NCBI GenBank assembly: GCA_016200265.1
Contig: JACQFE010000069.1
Span: 1-39,764, forward strand
DNA: 39,764 nt
Source: Planctomycetota bacterium
GTDB lineage: Bacteria > Planctomycetota > Phycisphaerae > UBA1845
Reading direction: 5' to 3'
Numbering within the stretch: position 1 is the first letter of the stretch; the number at the start of each line of letters is the position of its first letter. The position numbers were made by a program, and so were the translations under genes. Below, in pieces: positions 30,365 to 38,975 of this stretch. Under the pieces are notes generated by a model. That model saw nothing but the letters and a program-made list of their open reading frames with translations, did not search any database and was not told where the DNA came from.

Positions 30365-32380
30365 TTAGCCGGTAAACGCGTTTTGAAACCGCTGCCAATC
30401 TTTCAAGTCAACGTGAGAATCAATTGTGAAATCGAATAGTGCGCATCCGGCGTTGACCGTGCCGGAAGGTCCAAGCAAACAAGGTCGCAATCCTGAATAA
30501 TCCAGTAGATTCACGTGCCCGTCGTGGTTGGTGTCGCCCAATGTGGCCTCGCAAAGTATGGCTCGAACGCGGAAGTCATCGATGCCGGCCTCGGTGAGTG
30601 AATCATTCGGCACATCGCTGGTTGTGAATCGGACGCGAAGCTGATTGCCGGTGATAGTGTGCAGGCCGCTTAGATTGAATTGGTGCATTTCCCAGCCGTC
30701 GGTTCCTGGAATGGTTTCGGCAAGCTGCCATGTCGTGCCGCCGTTGCGGCTGGCTTCGACCGTCAGCACGTCCGGCGTGCCGGAGCTTGTTTGAAACCAG
30801 GCGGCATACGAAACTTCGACATTATCTGAGGTGATCCCGATGACCGGAGAAACGAGCCTCACCGGGCCATTATCCACGTCATCGGTTCCATCGTTTCCGC
30901 TGATATGCTGTCCCGTGATGTAGCAATACTCGCCGCCATTCGGCGTATGATCGTAGTCCGGCTGCGCGGAAGTTCCCACGGGAATGACCCGCGTCCAGAG
31001 CCCGTGCGTGTCGGCCGAACCCGCGTTGATGCTGCTCCAGCCGAGATCAACTTCGAAATCATCTTCAAACAATTTGTTGTAGGCGATGGCTGTAGCATGA
31101 TAGAACGCCGCAGGTGCGTTGGGCGGATCATTCACCGTCGTCGAGCCGCTTCCGCTCGCAGTAAGATAAAAATCGACGCCATCACCGCAGGAAAATGGCG
31201 GCAGATCAATCGCATAAAGACTGTTACCGATCGAACGAAGCGAAGTTGATTGAGTGAATGATCCCGCCTGCGTTCGATAGAGCACGCGTGCGGTCGATGC
31301 GACGACAGTCTGGGCTACATTCGCGATCCGCACATTGAACGTATTCGTCTGCCCCGGTGTCAGAAGCGTCGGAATCGCCGCGACATGCTCAAATCGAAAC
31401 GCGGGTTTTGCGGCGATTGTCATTGCCTTTGCAGCGTTCAGCCGCCCCGCGCCGAAATGTTCATCCCACCCCGGATCACCCAGATCGTTCGCGGAATCCC
31501 TCAGAAGTTGCGCGATCTGCGTTGCGGAAAGCTGCGGTGCATAGCTTCGAATGAGTACCGCAACACCTGCGACAAGGGCCGCTCCGGCTGCGCCGCTGGG
31601 GTGAGGCCCGAACGAATAGCCATCGTCAATCCAGGTTGACCAGATGTCTTCGCTCGGCGCGGAAAGATCAACTTCCGGGCCGTAATTGGAAAAAGCAGTC
31701 ACGTTGTCCTGCGAAGTGGTCGAGGCCACCGCGATGCAGCCGTCGAATGCGGCCGGATAGGCAACCGTGTTTTGTCCAAGGTGTCCAGTAGGCGCCACAA
31801 CCACGACGTCATGGGTTGCGGCATAAGTTACCGCGTCGCGCAATTCATCGGTGCCGTCATAAAATTGAAGGGCCACGAGGATGACACTCGCGCCGTGATC
31901 AACCGCCCATAGAATTCCTTCCGCGGCGGATTGTTCGGTCCCCGTACTGCCGCTCAACGCCCGGACCGGAAGCAAACTCACCGAGCCGTGGACCCCGGCG
32001 ATGCCTTCACTGTTGTTGCTGGACGCCCCCACGATCCCGGCCACGTATGTGCCGTGTGGGCCGGTGTCCAACGTACTATACGGATCGCCGCCGGCGAGTG
32101 ACGTGACATAGCCATCAAGCAGTCGGCCTGCGAATTCCGTATGCGGATTGACACCGGTGTCTACGATGGCGACCGTGACATTGTTCGTGCCGGGATAAAC
32201 GGCCCATGCTGAGAGTGCATCAATATCGGCGCCGGACATTCCTGAAATTCCGTTAACGGACTGGCCGGTGTTGTTCAGATACCACTGGACTGGAAAATCC
32301 GGATCATTCGGCAACGCTGCAAGCGTTGTGCCCGCGGTCACAACGCACAAACAAAATGTCCACGTTGGTTGCGGACGCAT
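30365..32380 (-). CDS. Secreted S8-fold subtilisin-like protein, probably inactive, with dockerin-like tail
   Basis: The 671-residue protein has a signal peptide, then a subtilase domain (about 30-315) with Asp74 in AIVDTGV and His109 in GPHGTYVAG. The region that should read GTSMAAPHVAG instead reads SGAAGAALVAG, so Ala264 aligns with the catalytic Ser; Ser262 is two positions off. The oxyanion Asn (AAGN) is replaced in PTGHLGQN by His200. A beta-sandwich region (about 330-600) follows, then GDTNHDGHVNLLDYSGLRPC and DFTIDSHVDLKDWQRF, a dockerin type I-like pair of calcium loops. The start is strong: AAGGAGGA lies 5 nt before the ATG. Fold and domains are well supported; lack of activity is inference from alignment by eye. 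Confidence 0.8.
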   Translation of the reverse strand: MRPQPTWTFCLCVVTAGTTLAALPNDPDFPVQWYLNNTGQSVNGISGMSGADIDALSAWAVYPGTNNVTVAIVDTGVNPHTEFAGRLLDGYVTSLAGGDPYSTLDTGPHGTYVAGIVGASSNNSEGIAGVHGSVSLLPVRALSGSTGTEQSAAEGILWAVDHGASVILVALQFYDGTDELRDAVTYAATHDVVVVAPTGHLGQNTVAYPAAFDGCIAVASTTSQDNVTAFSNYGPEVDLSAPSEDIWSTWIDDGYSFGPHPSGAAGAALVAGVAVLIRSYAPQLSATQIAQLLRDSANDLGDPGWDEHFGAGRLNAAKAMTIAAKPAFRFEHVAAIPTLLTPGQTNTFNVRIANVAQTVVASTARVLYRTQAGSFTQSTSLRSIGNSLYAIDLPPFSCGDGVDFYLTASGSGSTTVNDPPNAPAAFYHATAIAYNKLFEDDFEVDLGWSSINAGSADTHGLWTRVIPVGTSAQPDYDHTPNGGEYCYITGQHISGNDGTDDVDNGPVRLVSPVIGITSDNVEVSYAAWFQTSSGTPDVLTVEASRNGGTTWQLAETIPGTDGWEMHQFNLSGLHTITGNQLRVRFTTSDVPNDSLTEAGIDDFRVRAILCEATLGDTNHDGHVNLLDYSGLRPCLLGPSGTVNAGCALFDFTIDSHVDLKDWQRFQNAFTG

Positions 32381-32474
32381 GATTTTCCTCCTTCGGATTT
32401 GACCGGCATTGCACGGGGTCGTTCACAACCCCAATGAAGAGAATCCTAGGAAATAGGCCTATTTTGTCAATGAT

Positions 32475-32981
32475 TCACGCTCGTGGTGGAGCAAGTTCGC
32501 CGGAAAAGTCGCGGAATCTGGAGTGGCACGAAATACACGTCGCACGAATTGAGTCGAGCGACTGCTGCATGGGCTCAACCTGTCGGTGGTGAGCGGCGTT
32601 TTCGAGCCGAGCGGCCTGCGTCCGAAGTGTTGTCGCATAATTCAGGAAACCATTACGATCGGCTTCGGACATGCCGGACAGGTTCGCTGCATCGGGAATA
32701 TGCGTCGCCGATTCCGCGAGAAGACGGGCCAATCGTGCGGTCTCGCGAAACGCCGCATCGCGATCGGATTTCGATTGGGATGATTCGGGGTCTTGCGGGA
32801 CGTTGCCGGGCCATGCGGCGGTTCCAATTCGTTTCATGGCCGCACGAAGCCTTTCGTCTTCCACCCAGTGCCTGGAGATCGCGGGTCTGTCATCGGCGAC
32901 CGGCGCCTGCTGAGGCGACCGGCAGGCGGTCAGCAAACATGCGGTTGAAAACGCGATCATCAGGGAAATATTCCGTGCCAT
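32475..32981 (-). CDS. Haem-binding lipoprotein (cytochrome c'-like)
   Basis: The 168-residue product has a lipoprotein signal (ISLMIAFSTACLLTAC, with Cys as lipidation site) and a helical body. Near the C-terminus is the c-type haem motif CISCHSRFRDFSG. A single CxxCH close to the end of a helical protein is the cytochrome c' layout. It lies 11 nt after the DUF1015 gene and is probably co-transcribed. Membrane-anchored in the periplasm. ATG 32981 is used; an adjacent TTG is possible. Confidence 0.75.
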   Translation of the reverse strand: MARNISLMIAFSTACLLTACRSPQQAPVADDRPAISRHWVEDERLRAAMKRIGTAAWPGNVPQDPESSQSKSDRDAAFRETARLARLLAESATHIPDAANLSGMSEADRNGFLNYATTLRTQAARLENAAHHRQVEPMQQSLDSIRATCISCHSRFRDFSGELAPPRA

Positions 32982-32992
32982 CAATCGTCATC

Positions 32993-34264
32993 CTAATACA
33001 AGGGGTTTATGGTCAATCCAGTGGCGAGTTTCGGATGAAAATAAGTGCTCTTTTGCGGCATCAATCCGCCCGCTTCGCTGACCGCACGGAGATGCGCCAT
33101 GGGAGTGGCCTTCACCAGGAGAGCGACTCCGGATTCAGCTCGTGCCACTTTCCTGGCATCTTCGAGTGATTTGACGTATTCAATGTGCGGGCCGGCAACC
33201 ATCTTCGATGGAGCTGACGATTTCTGCGACGCACTTTGAGCGAGTAGCTCGTCGATCAAATAGCGGTGCAAATAGGCGTAATCAAGCTGCCACCAGGCTG
33301 GGGGCTCGCTGGGTTCGAGCTGAGAGAGGAATTCCCGCCTCGTGAATTTCACCGGCGTCTCACGCCCCGTGGCTCCATCCCAAAGAACGAGATCGCTTTC
33401 CGCGACCGATGATTGCGTTACAGCCGCTCGCCACGCCTCGACCAAATTATCGACGCTGATGTGCGTGAGAACACGATAATAGGGCAGAATCAAACACCCC
33501 GGATCATCCATGCTTGCCAGCACGAACATCACATAGTTGGCCGGATGATCGTTCGAGATTGAGCCTCCATTTTCTTCGCGAATTCGATCGCGGTAGAGCA
33601 GCGAGGTGCCGTAGCGGTGATGCCCATCGGCGATATACAGCTTTTTCGAAGCCATGAGTCCGGCTGCGGATTGAATCGACTTCGAATCGTTAACGATCCA
33701 GAGTCGATTTTCCACGCCGTCCAGCTCCCCGAGGGCATCGGGATTCCGCGATGCCGCCGCATCAAAGCATGCGATGACTTGATTGGCCGCATCATTGTAC
33801 AAGCCAAAAATCGGTGAGAGATTGCAACGCGTCGTTGTCATCAATGCGAGGCGGTCTTCCTTCGGGCCGCCAAACGTTCGCTCGTGAGGCAGAATGATGC
33901 CGTCTGAGAATGGATGAAGACGGATGCGAGCGATGAACATGCGCCGCGTGTAGGATCGACCCGAATGTTCGAATCGTTGGTGATAAAGATAAAGTGCGGG
34001 CGATGCTTCCTGCACAAGAGTGCCAACTGACTGCCACTGACGCAGCGTCTCGGCTGCTTGCCGATAGGCTTCCGGCGGCCCCAACGATTTTGGCGGCACG
34101 TGCGGAAGATCGATGGCCACGATGTTCCTCGGATCGCGTTGCAGGAGCGCGCTCTTGTCCTTCGCATCAAGGACGTCATACGGCGGCGCGATGCGTGACG
34201 ACACGATTCCGTCGAGCTTCTTAAAGTCGAAACGAATGGCGCGAAAGGGTGCGACTTCCAGCAT
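32993..34264 (-). CDS. DUF1015 family protein
   Basis: The 423-residue protein matches the DUF1015 family from end to end: IRFDFKKLDGIVSSRIAPPY then DVL at the start, VAIDLPHVPP, ILPHERTFGGPKEDRLALMT, LYIADGHHRYGTSLLYRD in the middle, and LMPQKSTYFHPKLATGLTIN at the end. The HHRY motif with nearby Asp suggests a nucleotide- or phosphate-handling site, but biochemical function is not established for the family. GAGGAACC precedes the ATG. It heads a two-gene unit with the haem lipoprotein. Confidence 0.88.
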   Translation of the reverse strand: MLEVAPFRAIRFDFKKLDGIVSSRIAPPYDVLDAKDKSALLQRDPRNIVAIDLPHVPPKSLGPPEAYRQAAETLRQWQSVGTLVQEASPALYLYHQRFEHSGRSYTRRMFIARIRLHPFSDGIILPHERTFGGPKEDRLALMTTTRCNLSPIFGLYNDAANQVIACFDAAASRNPDALGELDGVENRLWIVNDSKSIQSAAGLMASKKLYIADGHHRYGTSLLYRDRIREENGGSISNDHPANYVMFVLASMDDPGCLILPYYRVLTHISVDNLVEAWRAAVTQSSVAESDLVLWDGATGRETPVKFTRREFLSQLEPSEPPAWWQLDYAYLHRYLIDELLAQSASQKSSAPSKMVAGPHIEYVKSLEDARKVARAESGVALLVKATPMAHLRAVSEAGGLMPQKSTYFHPKLATGLTINPLY

Positions 34265-34495
34265 GATGGTTCCTCGCTTCCGGCCGCAGCGTAACGCCTT
34301 CCCAGACGTGTTACAAGCGGTTCCAAGCGTTGGGTTGGGTGGCGATGCCGATCGCGCAAATCAATCCTCAATAACCTTCGGCGGCTGTCGATAATATGGA
34401 TAGTCGGAAACCCGCAATGAAGCCGCGTTTCGACTTTGTTGTTGTCGTTCGGAAGTGCCGAAACGCAAATTGGCATACTGGAAAGTTGAGAACAA

Positions 34496-35212
34496 ATGTC
34501 CTCGATGGTGATCCTGACCGGCGGCGGCATCAAAGGCGCGGTGTCCGCAGCCCATTTCGCAAAAGACGCCGAGATCCTGTTTGTTTACGTGAACTACGGA
34601 CAGGCTGCCGCGACGAGCGAATTGAAGGCGACGGAGGCGATCGCCCGCGAATTTTCCGGCGCGAAAGTCGTGCGCGTCGACCTTCCTTACATGCGGAAAC
34701 TCTCCGTCGGCATTGAGGAGCTGAATGCCTCCGCAGGACGGGTAGGTAGCAGTCCCGGACAGGGTGCGGATACCACAGGCTTGTCACCGCTCACGCTTCG
34801 TGGGTTGATGCCGGTCGTTGTTTCGGTTGGCCTTCAAACGGCCATTCGCGTCGGAGCGAATGGAGTCGCACTTGGATTGTCGAGGCATTGTGACGCATCT
34901 CACGTCGGATTTCCCGTTGTCGATGGACACTCCGACGCGTTGCGGGAATTCATGCATGCAAGCGACATCATGGCCGAAATGTTGAATCGTTCGCGACCGG
35001 CAATCCGAATCGAATGTCCTGTGATGGACGCAACCTACGCGGAGATCGTGAAGCTCGCCCACCGATATCATCTTCCGCTCGAAAAAACCTGGACGTGCCT
35101 CAAGCCTGGAATGCATCCGTGCGGCGCGTGTGAGTCATGCACTGCACGATCGCGAGCAATGTCCGACGCATCCCACAATGATCCCGCGCTCGCACTCGCC
35201 CGAACTTCGTAA
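34496..35212 (+). CDS. QueC-like PP-loop superfamily protein with altered PP-loop
   Basis: The 238-residue protein resembles 7-cyano-7-deazaguanine synthase (QueC): FVYVNYGQAAATSELKATEA, GLMPVVVSVGLQTAIRVGAN, DASHVGFPVVDG and a C-terminal cysteine set (TCLKPGMHPCGACESC) like the QueC zinc site. The ATP-binding PP-loop, normally SGGxDS near the N-terminus, reads TGGGIKGA, without the Asp-Ser. It could be a divergent queC or a relative with a different role; no queD, queE or queF is nearby. Second ATG at 34505 is an alternative start. Confidence 0.72.
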   Translation: MSSMVILTGGGIKGAVSAAHFAKDAEILFVYVNYGQAAATSELKATEAIAREFSGAKVVRVDLPYMRKLSVGIEELNASAGRVGSSPGQGADTTGLSPLTLRGLMPVVVSVGLQTAIRVGANGVALGLSRHCDASHVGFPVVDGHSDALREFMHASDIMAEMLNRSRPAIRIECPVMDATYAEIVKLAHRYHLPLEKTWTCLKPGMHPCGACESCTARSRAMSDASHNDPALALARTS

Positions 35213-35236
35213 CGCTTACGACGCTGCGTGAAGCGT
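35212..35236. terminator. Possible bidirectional terminator hairpin
   Basis: ACGCTT (35212-35217) pairs with AAGCGT (35231-35236) across the stops of the convergent queC-like and zinc-motif genes. The stem is short (6 bp) and no T-run follows, so this is weak. Confidence 0.2.
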
Positions 35237-35884
35237 CAACTTCGCAGATTGATCGAGAGCGGCCTTTCGAGCCATTGGCCGATTCATCGAACCATCCGCG
35301 CCGGCAAGTGCGCCTGCACTCGGCCCGATCGAACCGCTTTGCGACATCACGACCGGTGCGCGACTCACCGCCCGCTCCCACGCAGCCCTTTCCGCACGCG
35401 CAATCAAATCAGCCAGCTTGGGTCGAATTCGATCGGCGCGACTCCGATTCGCCGATTTTGGCGGGCGACCTTTGTCAAGCAATCCGGAATCCATCAAACG
35501 CGTCAATATCCCGAACAAAACGCCGCCCATTTCGGAGGTCACTAGGCCAAGTCGAACTTCGCGATACAGCCTGTCCATCGCCACACCGACTGACGCACGC
35601 GTGGAGAGTCGTCGAAGATAGCCATCGGGCAGTTTCGAAAGTGGGTTCTCTCGTCGCGGATTTGCACCCGCGAGTCGACGCTTGGCCGCAACTTGAGGAT
35701 CATGCAGCGCACAATACTCGCCGCCTTTGTGGATTCGTCCCTTGCAACGCTTGCCCGACTTCGTGATCACAGCACATCGCGTGTCGAATGGCAGCCGAGT
35801 GCTGCGAAGAAGCGGTGACTCCTTGTCATCCGATCGTTTCGGGCCGATGGGCAAGATTCGTGAAAGGTGTTCCCACAGCAGCAT
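35216..35884 (-). CDS. Zinc-motif protein of unknown function
   Basis: The 222-residue product has the motif C-x9-C-x10-C-x2-H (RCAVITKSGKRCKGRIHKGG then EYCALHD) around residues 35-60, reminiscent of the CxxxTxxGxPC...CxxHG motif in phage-linked proteins. The segment LVTSEMGGVLFGILTRLMD (about 120-140) is helical. The start ATG 35884 has AGGGAGGA upstream; earlier in-frame codons lack one. It may bind nucleic acid. Its operon status is single. Confidence 0.65.
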   Translation of the reverse strand: MLLWEHLSRILPIGPKRSDDKESPLLRSTRLPFDTRCAVITKSGKRCKGRIHKGGEYCALHDPQVAAKRRLAGANPRRENPLSKLPDGYLRRLSTRASVGVAMDRLYREVRLGLVTSEMGGVLFGILTRLMDSGLLDKGRPPKSANRSRADRIRPKLADLIARAERAAWERAVSRAPVVMSQSGSIGPSAGALAGADGSMNRPMARKAALDQSAKLTLHAAS

Positions 35885-36158
35885 GGCGCGTCCTCCCTGA
35901 GCGCCTTGCGGAGGCGCGGAGTATTCCCTGCCGACACACGTCCGTGCATCGCCGGCGCGCACTGTTCAACTCAATGGGGTGTGTTCCTTCGCACCTCGAT
36001 CGCTCGCATTGGAGGACCGGACGCGATTATATCGCGAACTCAGGATTGTTTCCAAAGGGCCTGTGAAATTTATCGCGAGAATGGTCGGGCCGATCACTCA
36101 GGAGTCCCCGGGTCGTCAAGCAATCATGCGGCAACCTACTGTTTTTTCAAGATTTACA
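35885..36158. other. Intergenic stretch, no signal seen
   Basis: These 274 bases separate two minus-strand genes. No gene, hairpin with T-run or repeat was recognised. Confidence 0.4.
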
Positions 36159-36572
36159 TCACGGAAAGGCAATAATGACGAACAAAATCAACATTGCGCA
36201 TCCGGCGGCAATTGCAAAATAGGCTGTATGCCTGCGAAGCCGAAGTTCTTCGATGATGTCCGAGCCTGGTTCAAATTCCGCACGAGGCATCAACCGGAAT
36301 TGGTTCGGCGAAATTCTGTTTGCGATTGCGGCGTCGTTGGCGTCATCGCAACACGCTTGCACCAGATTTCCTGCCTGGATTGGCGAAATGCCCAACTGCG
36401 ATGCAAACTGAATGATTCGCTTGCGACGCTTGGGGGTCAATCGACCGCTCCAAACCTCCGCCGCGATCATGGTGCGGAGTATCTCTTCAATCTCGATCTT
36501 GTTGCGACGTCGAGCGGGCGCATCGTCCGGTGGCTGCATGATCAGCCAGTCATGAGAATTCAACTGCATCAT
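36159..36572 (-). CDS. Small tail-anchored hypothetical protein
   Basis: Begins at adjacent ATGs (36572, 36569) after a strong AAGGAGGGG. The 137-residue protein has a helical basic middle (IEEILRTMIAAEVWSGRLTP then KRRKRIIQFASQLGIS) and ends in one membrane helix (AYFAIAAGCAMLILFVIIAF) with almost nothing after it, the layout of a tail-anchored protein. The helical part resembles short planctomycete proteins of unknown role. Upstream in-frame extension is dismissed because the Shine-Dalgarno sits here. Confidence 0.6.
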   Translation of the reverse strand: MMQLNSHDWLIMQPPDDAPARRRNKIEIEEILRTMIAAEVWSGRLTPKRRKRIIQFASQLGISPIQAGNLVQACCDDANDAAIANRISPNQFRLMPRAEFEPGSDIIEELRLRRHTAYFAIAAGCAMLILFVIIAFP

Positions 36573-36791
36573 TCCCCTCCTTGTCCGGATCATAGCCTGG
36601 TCAAATCGAAAATTGCACCGCCGATATTCTTGACTTGCTTTGTCGATTGCGATGGAAGAGAAAAAATGCAACCGCAAACTCTTTTTCCCGGACCATGTCG
36701 CACAATGAATTGTGAATTGCTGTTTTTCTTGGCAGGTTCCGCTAAGTGACAACCGCCTTCAACAACCGATTGTCGCAGAGTTTCAAAACAT

Positions 36792-36818
36792 TTGAAAGGA
36801 ATTCAACATTCAGATAAT
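36792..36818 (+). promoter_or_regulatory. Weak promoter candidate for the polyprenyl synthetase operon
   Basis: TTGAAA (36792-36797) and GATAAT (36813-36818) are 15 nt apart, a short spacing. They lie about 70 nt before the chosen ATG in the 312-nt gap between two divergent genes (36573-36884). Nothing else stands out in this gap. Confidence 0.25.
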
Positions 36819-36884
36819 CGGACGTAACATCAATTGGCACTCGGTCGCGTTGTGTGCGGAGAAATCATCGCGGGCTGCAGAAAC

Positions 36885-37955
36885 ATGACAACACTTGGCA
36901 TTGCCAACGAATTTCCGGCCTCGCTTAGTGACGTGTATGCGCCCATCGCGCACGATCTTCGCCTGGCGGAGCGGATTTTTGATGACGAGCTGAAGAGCGA
37001 GCTTCCATTCATTGATGAGCTTGTTGCAACCGTTCGATCCTATCGTGGTAAGATGTTGCGACCATCGCTTCTGCTCCTGACCGCACGAGCGACCGGAACG
37101 CTCACCGAAGCACACCATGTGCTCGCCGCGGTCGTGGAAATGGTGCACATGGCCACGCTCGTTCACGACGACGTGCTCGATGGAGCCGACGAGCGGCGCC
37201 GCCAACCAACCATCGCGAGACTCTCCGGGAATACTACGGCTGTCCTGCTCGGTGATTATTTGATCAGTCATGCATTCCACCTTTGCAGCAGCATCGGCGA
37301 TTCATTTGCGTCGCGGCGAATCGGTGCGGCCACGAACACCGTATGTGACGGGGAGCTGTTGCAAAATCATCGATGCGGCGACCTTTCGATGAGGGAGCAG
37401 GAATGTATCGCGATTCTGGAGCGCAAGACGGGTGCGTTGACCGCGGTCGCATGTGAGCTTGGCGCTCGATATGCCGGCGCGACAGGTTCGGTGTGCGAAA
37501 CGATGCACGAATTCGGGTTGTCCGCGGGGGTGGCATTTCAAATTGTCGACGATGTGCTTGACATCATTGGCGAACAGAAAATCATGGGTAAGACGCTGGG
37601 CCGCGACGCGGAGCTTGGGAAGCTGACGCTGCCAATCATCCACTGCCTGGCGCAGTCCGATTCCGTTTCGTCGATTCAATTGCACCGAGTCTTGGAAGGA
37701 AGTACGCTCAAGAAGCAGGGACACGGCCCCAATCTGGATTCTGCGTCGCCTTGCATGGCTGAACATGTTGGAAATGCTGCATTGCGGACGAATGTTGCGG
37801 AGTGTGTTGCGGATACGGCCAGTATTGAATATGCGATGAGCATGGCTGAAAAATATGTGACGCAAGCCCGTGAATGCCTTGAAGACTTTCCACATACTCC
37901 TGCTCGACAGTCGCTCTTTACTCTCACTGACTTTATCATATCGCGCCCAATGTGA
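36885..37955 (+). CDS. Polyprenyl diphosphate synthase
   Basis: The 356-residue enzyme of the trans-isoprenyl diphosphate synthase family shows RGKMLRPSLLLL (substrate-binding Lys and Arg), first aspartate-rich motif DDVLDGADERRR, and second DDVLD in FQIVDDVLDIIG, with GKTLGRDAELGKLTLPIIH after it. It probably makes long-chain isoprenoid for quinones or undecaprenyl carriers; chain length cannot be read by eye. A segment of about 45 residues near 270-315 is longer than in relatives. ATG 36885 is used; TTG 36834 would add 17 residues. Its stop overlaps the GTG of the next gene. Confidence 0.9.
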   Translation: MTTLGIANEFPASLSDVYAPIAHDLRLAERIFDDELKSELPFIDELVATVRSYRGKMLRPSLLLLTARATGTLTEAHHVLAAVVEMVHMATLVHDDVLDGADERRRQPTIARLSGNTTAVLLGDYLISHAFHLCSSIGDSFASRRIGAATNTVCDGELLQNHRCGDLSMREQECIAILERKTGALTAVACELGARYAGATGSVCETMHEFGLSAGVAFQIVDDVLDIIGEQKIMGKTLGRDAELGKLTLPIIHCLAQSDSVSSIQLHRVLEGSTLKKQGHGPNLDSASPCMAEHVGNAALRTNVAECVADTASIEYAMSMAEKYVTQARECLEDFPHTPARQSLFTLTDFIISRPM

Positions 37956-38968
37956 CTCAAGCACGACCGAATGGAAAACCGATTTTCACCCGCCGATGGC
38001 TGCGGCGGATCCTTTGGCTTGCACCGGCGATCTCGATTTCGTTCTTGCTGTTTCTATTTCTGGCATTTCAGCACAAGCCTGGTTGGTACAAGCCGGCGCG
38101 AATCGATCGAAACGACGCCGACTCATTGCAGGCCATTCGGCGCGAAGCGACCAATCGATTGGATGAATTCGGTCGCAAGCTCGTGGAAGGCAGGCGGTTC
38201 GAAATTACGATCTCAGATGCCGCGATCAACAATTTGTTGGCCGTATTGCCCGACGTCTGGCCCGATGCGGCGGAACGAATTCCGCGCGAAATTATCGAGC
38301 CAGCCGTCGCATTCGAGAATGGGGAAGCGCGTGTCGGAGCGATCCTTGATTCCAGGAGCTGGCAATTCGTGGCCGGCGCGAGATGCGCGATTTCCGTGTC
38401 GTCGGACTCTTCAGTGCTTCTCCTCACTCTCGACGGCGTCAGCGGCGGCTCGCTGCCGATTCCGCGGTCGATCATCCTTCGCGCCTTGGAAAAAGTGAAA
38501 ATCCACCCGCCGATGACGAGTGTAGGACGGATTCAACCTGTCGAGTCCACGGTAGGGCGGGTTTCAACCGCCGATGAAGTAGGGTGGGCCGTGCCCACCG
38601 AGAAGGAAGCCGATGGGGGTGTGAGAAAGGATTTTCGCACCAGCGGAGATTTACGTACCAGTCAGTCGCGGCGGGCGGCGCCCGCCCTACATAGCTCGAG
38701 CGGCGACGCCGTGCAAACCGAACTCTCCCACGGGAACACAACCCCTCTCCCCCAAGGGGGGAGAGGGCAGGGTGAGGGGGCGATGATAAGCCGGCCAAAC
38801 GACCCGGCCTCAATCACGCCTCTCGAAGACGTCACTTCGCCCGCGCAATTCTTCGACGGCGTCTCGATTCGCAACGAATTCACCTGGCCCAACGGCAAAC
38901 GCCGCTTCCGCATTCGCGCCGTGACTATCACCGACGGGCAAATACGCCTTTGGATCGAGCCGTTGTAA
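37952..38968 (+). CDS. Membrane-anchored hypothetical protein with repeats absorbed in frame
   Basis: The start GTG overlaps the synthase stop in GTGA (37952-37955), so translation is coupled. The 338-residue protein has a basic lead, one membrane helix (LAPAISISFLLFLFLAF, about 23-39) and an extracytoplasmic part that ends at RALEKVKIHPP (about residue 188). It resumes at EDVTSPAQFFDGVSIRNEFT to the end. The stretch between, roughly residues 190-280, is encoded by dispersed repeats and is low in family-like character. Function unknown; the flanking parts look conserved-domain-like. Confidence 0.65.
   Translation: MTQARPNGKPIFTRRWLRRILWLAPAISISFLLFLFLAFQHKPGWYKPARIDRNDADSLQAIRREATNRLDEFGRKLVEGRRFEITISDAAINNLLAVLPDVWPDAAERIPREIIEPAVAFENGEARVGAILDSRSWQFVAGARCAISVSSDSSVLLLTLDGVSGGSLPIPRSIILRALEKVKIHPPMTSVGRIQPVESTVGRVSTADEVGWAVPTEKEADGGVRKDFRTSGDLRTSQSRRAAPALHSSSGDAVQTELSHGNTTPLPQGGRGQGEGAMISRPNDPASITPLEDVTSPAQFFDGVSIRNEFTWPNGKRRFRIRAVTITDGQIRLWIEPL
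38551..38778. repeat. Cluster of dispersed GC-rich palindromes inside a coding frame
   Basis: At least four units are visible: GGTAGGGCGGG-TTTCAACCGCC (38551-38572), GTAGGGTGGGCCGTGCCCAC (38579-38598), GCGGGCGGCGCCCGCCCTAC (38671-38690), and the CCCCTCTCCCCC/GGGGGGAGAGGG hairpin (38742-38753 with 38756-38767) followed by CAGGGTGAGGGGG. These are families of interspersed repeats common between genes in such genomes. Here they sit inside an open frame without breaking it. Confidence 0.7.
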
Positions 38969-38975
38969 GGTGTGT

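Noticed and set aside
35979..36749. 256-codon plus-strand frame
   Set aside because: It lies opposite the tail-anchored protein gene, which has a strong Shine-Dalgarno and a clear membrane helix; the plus-strand text shows no domain.
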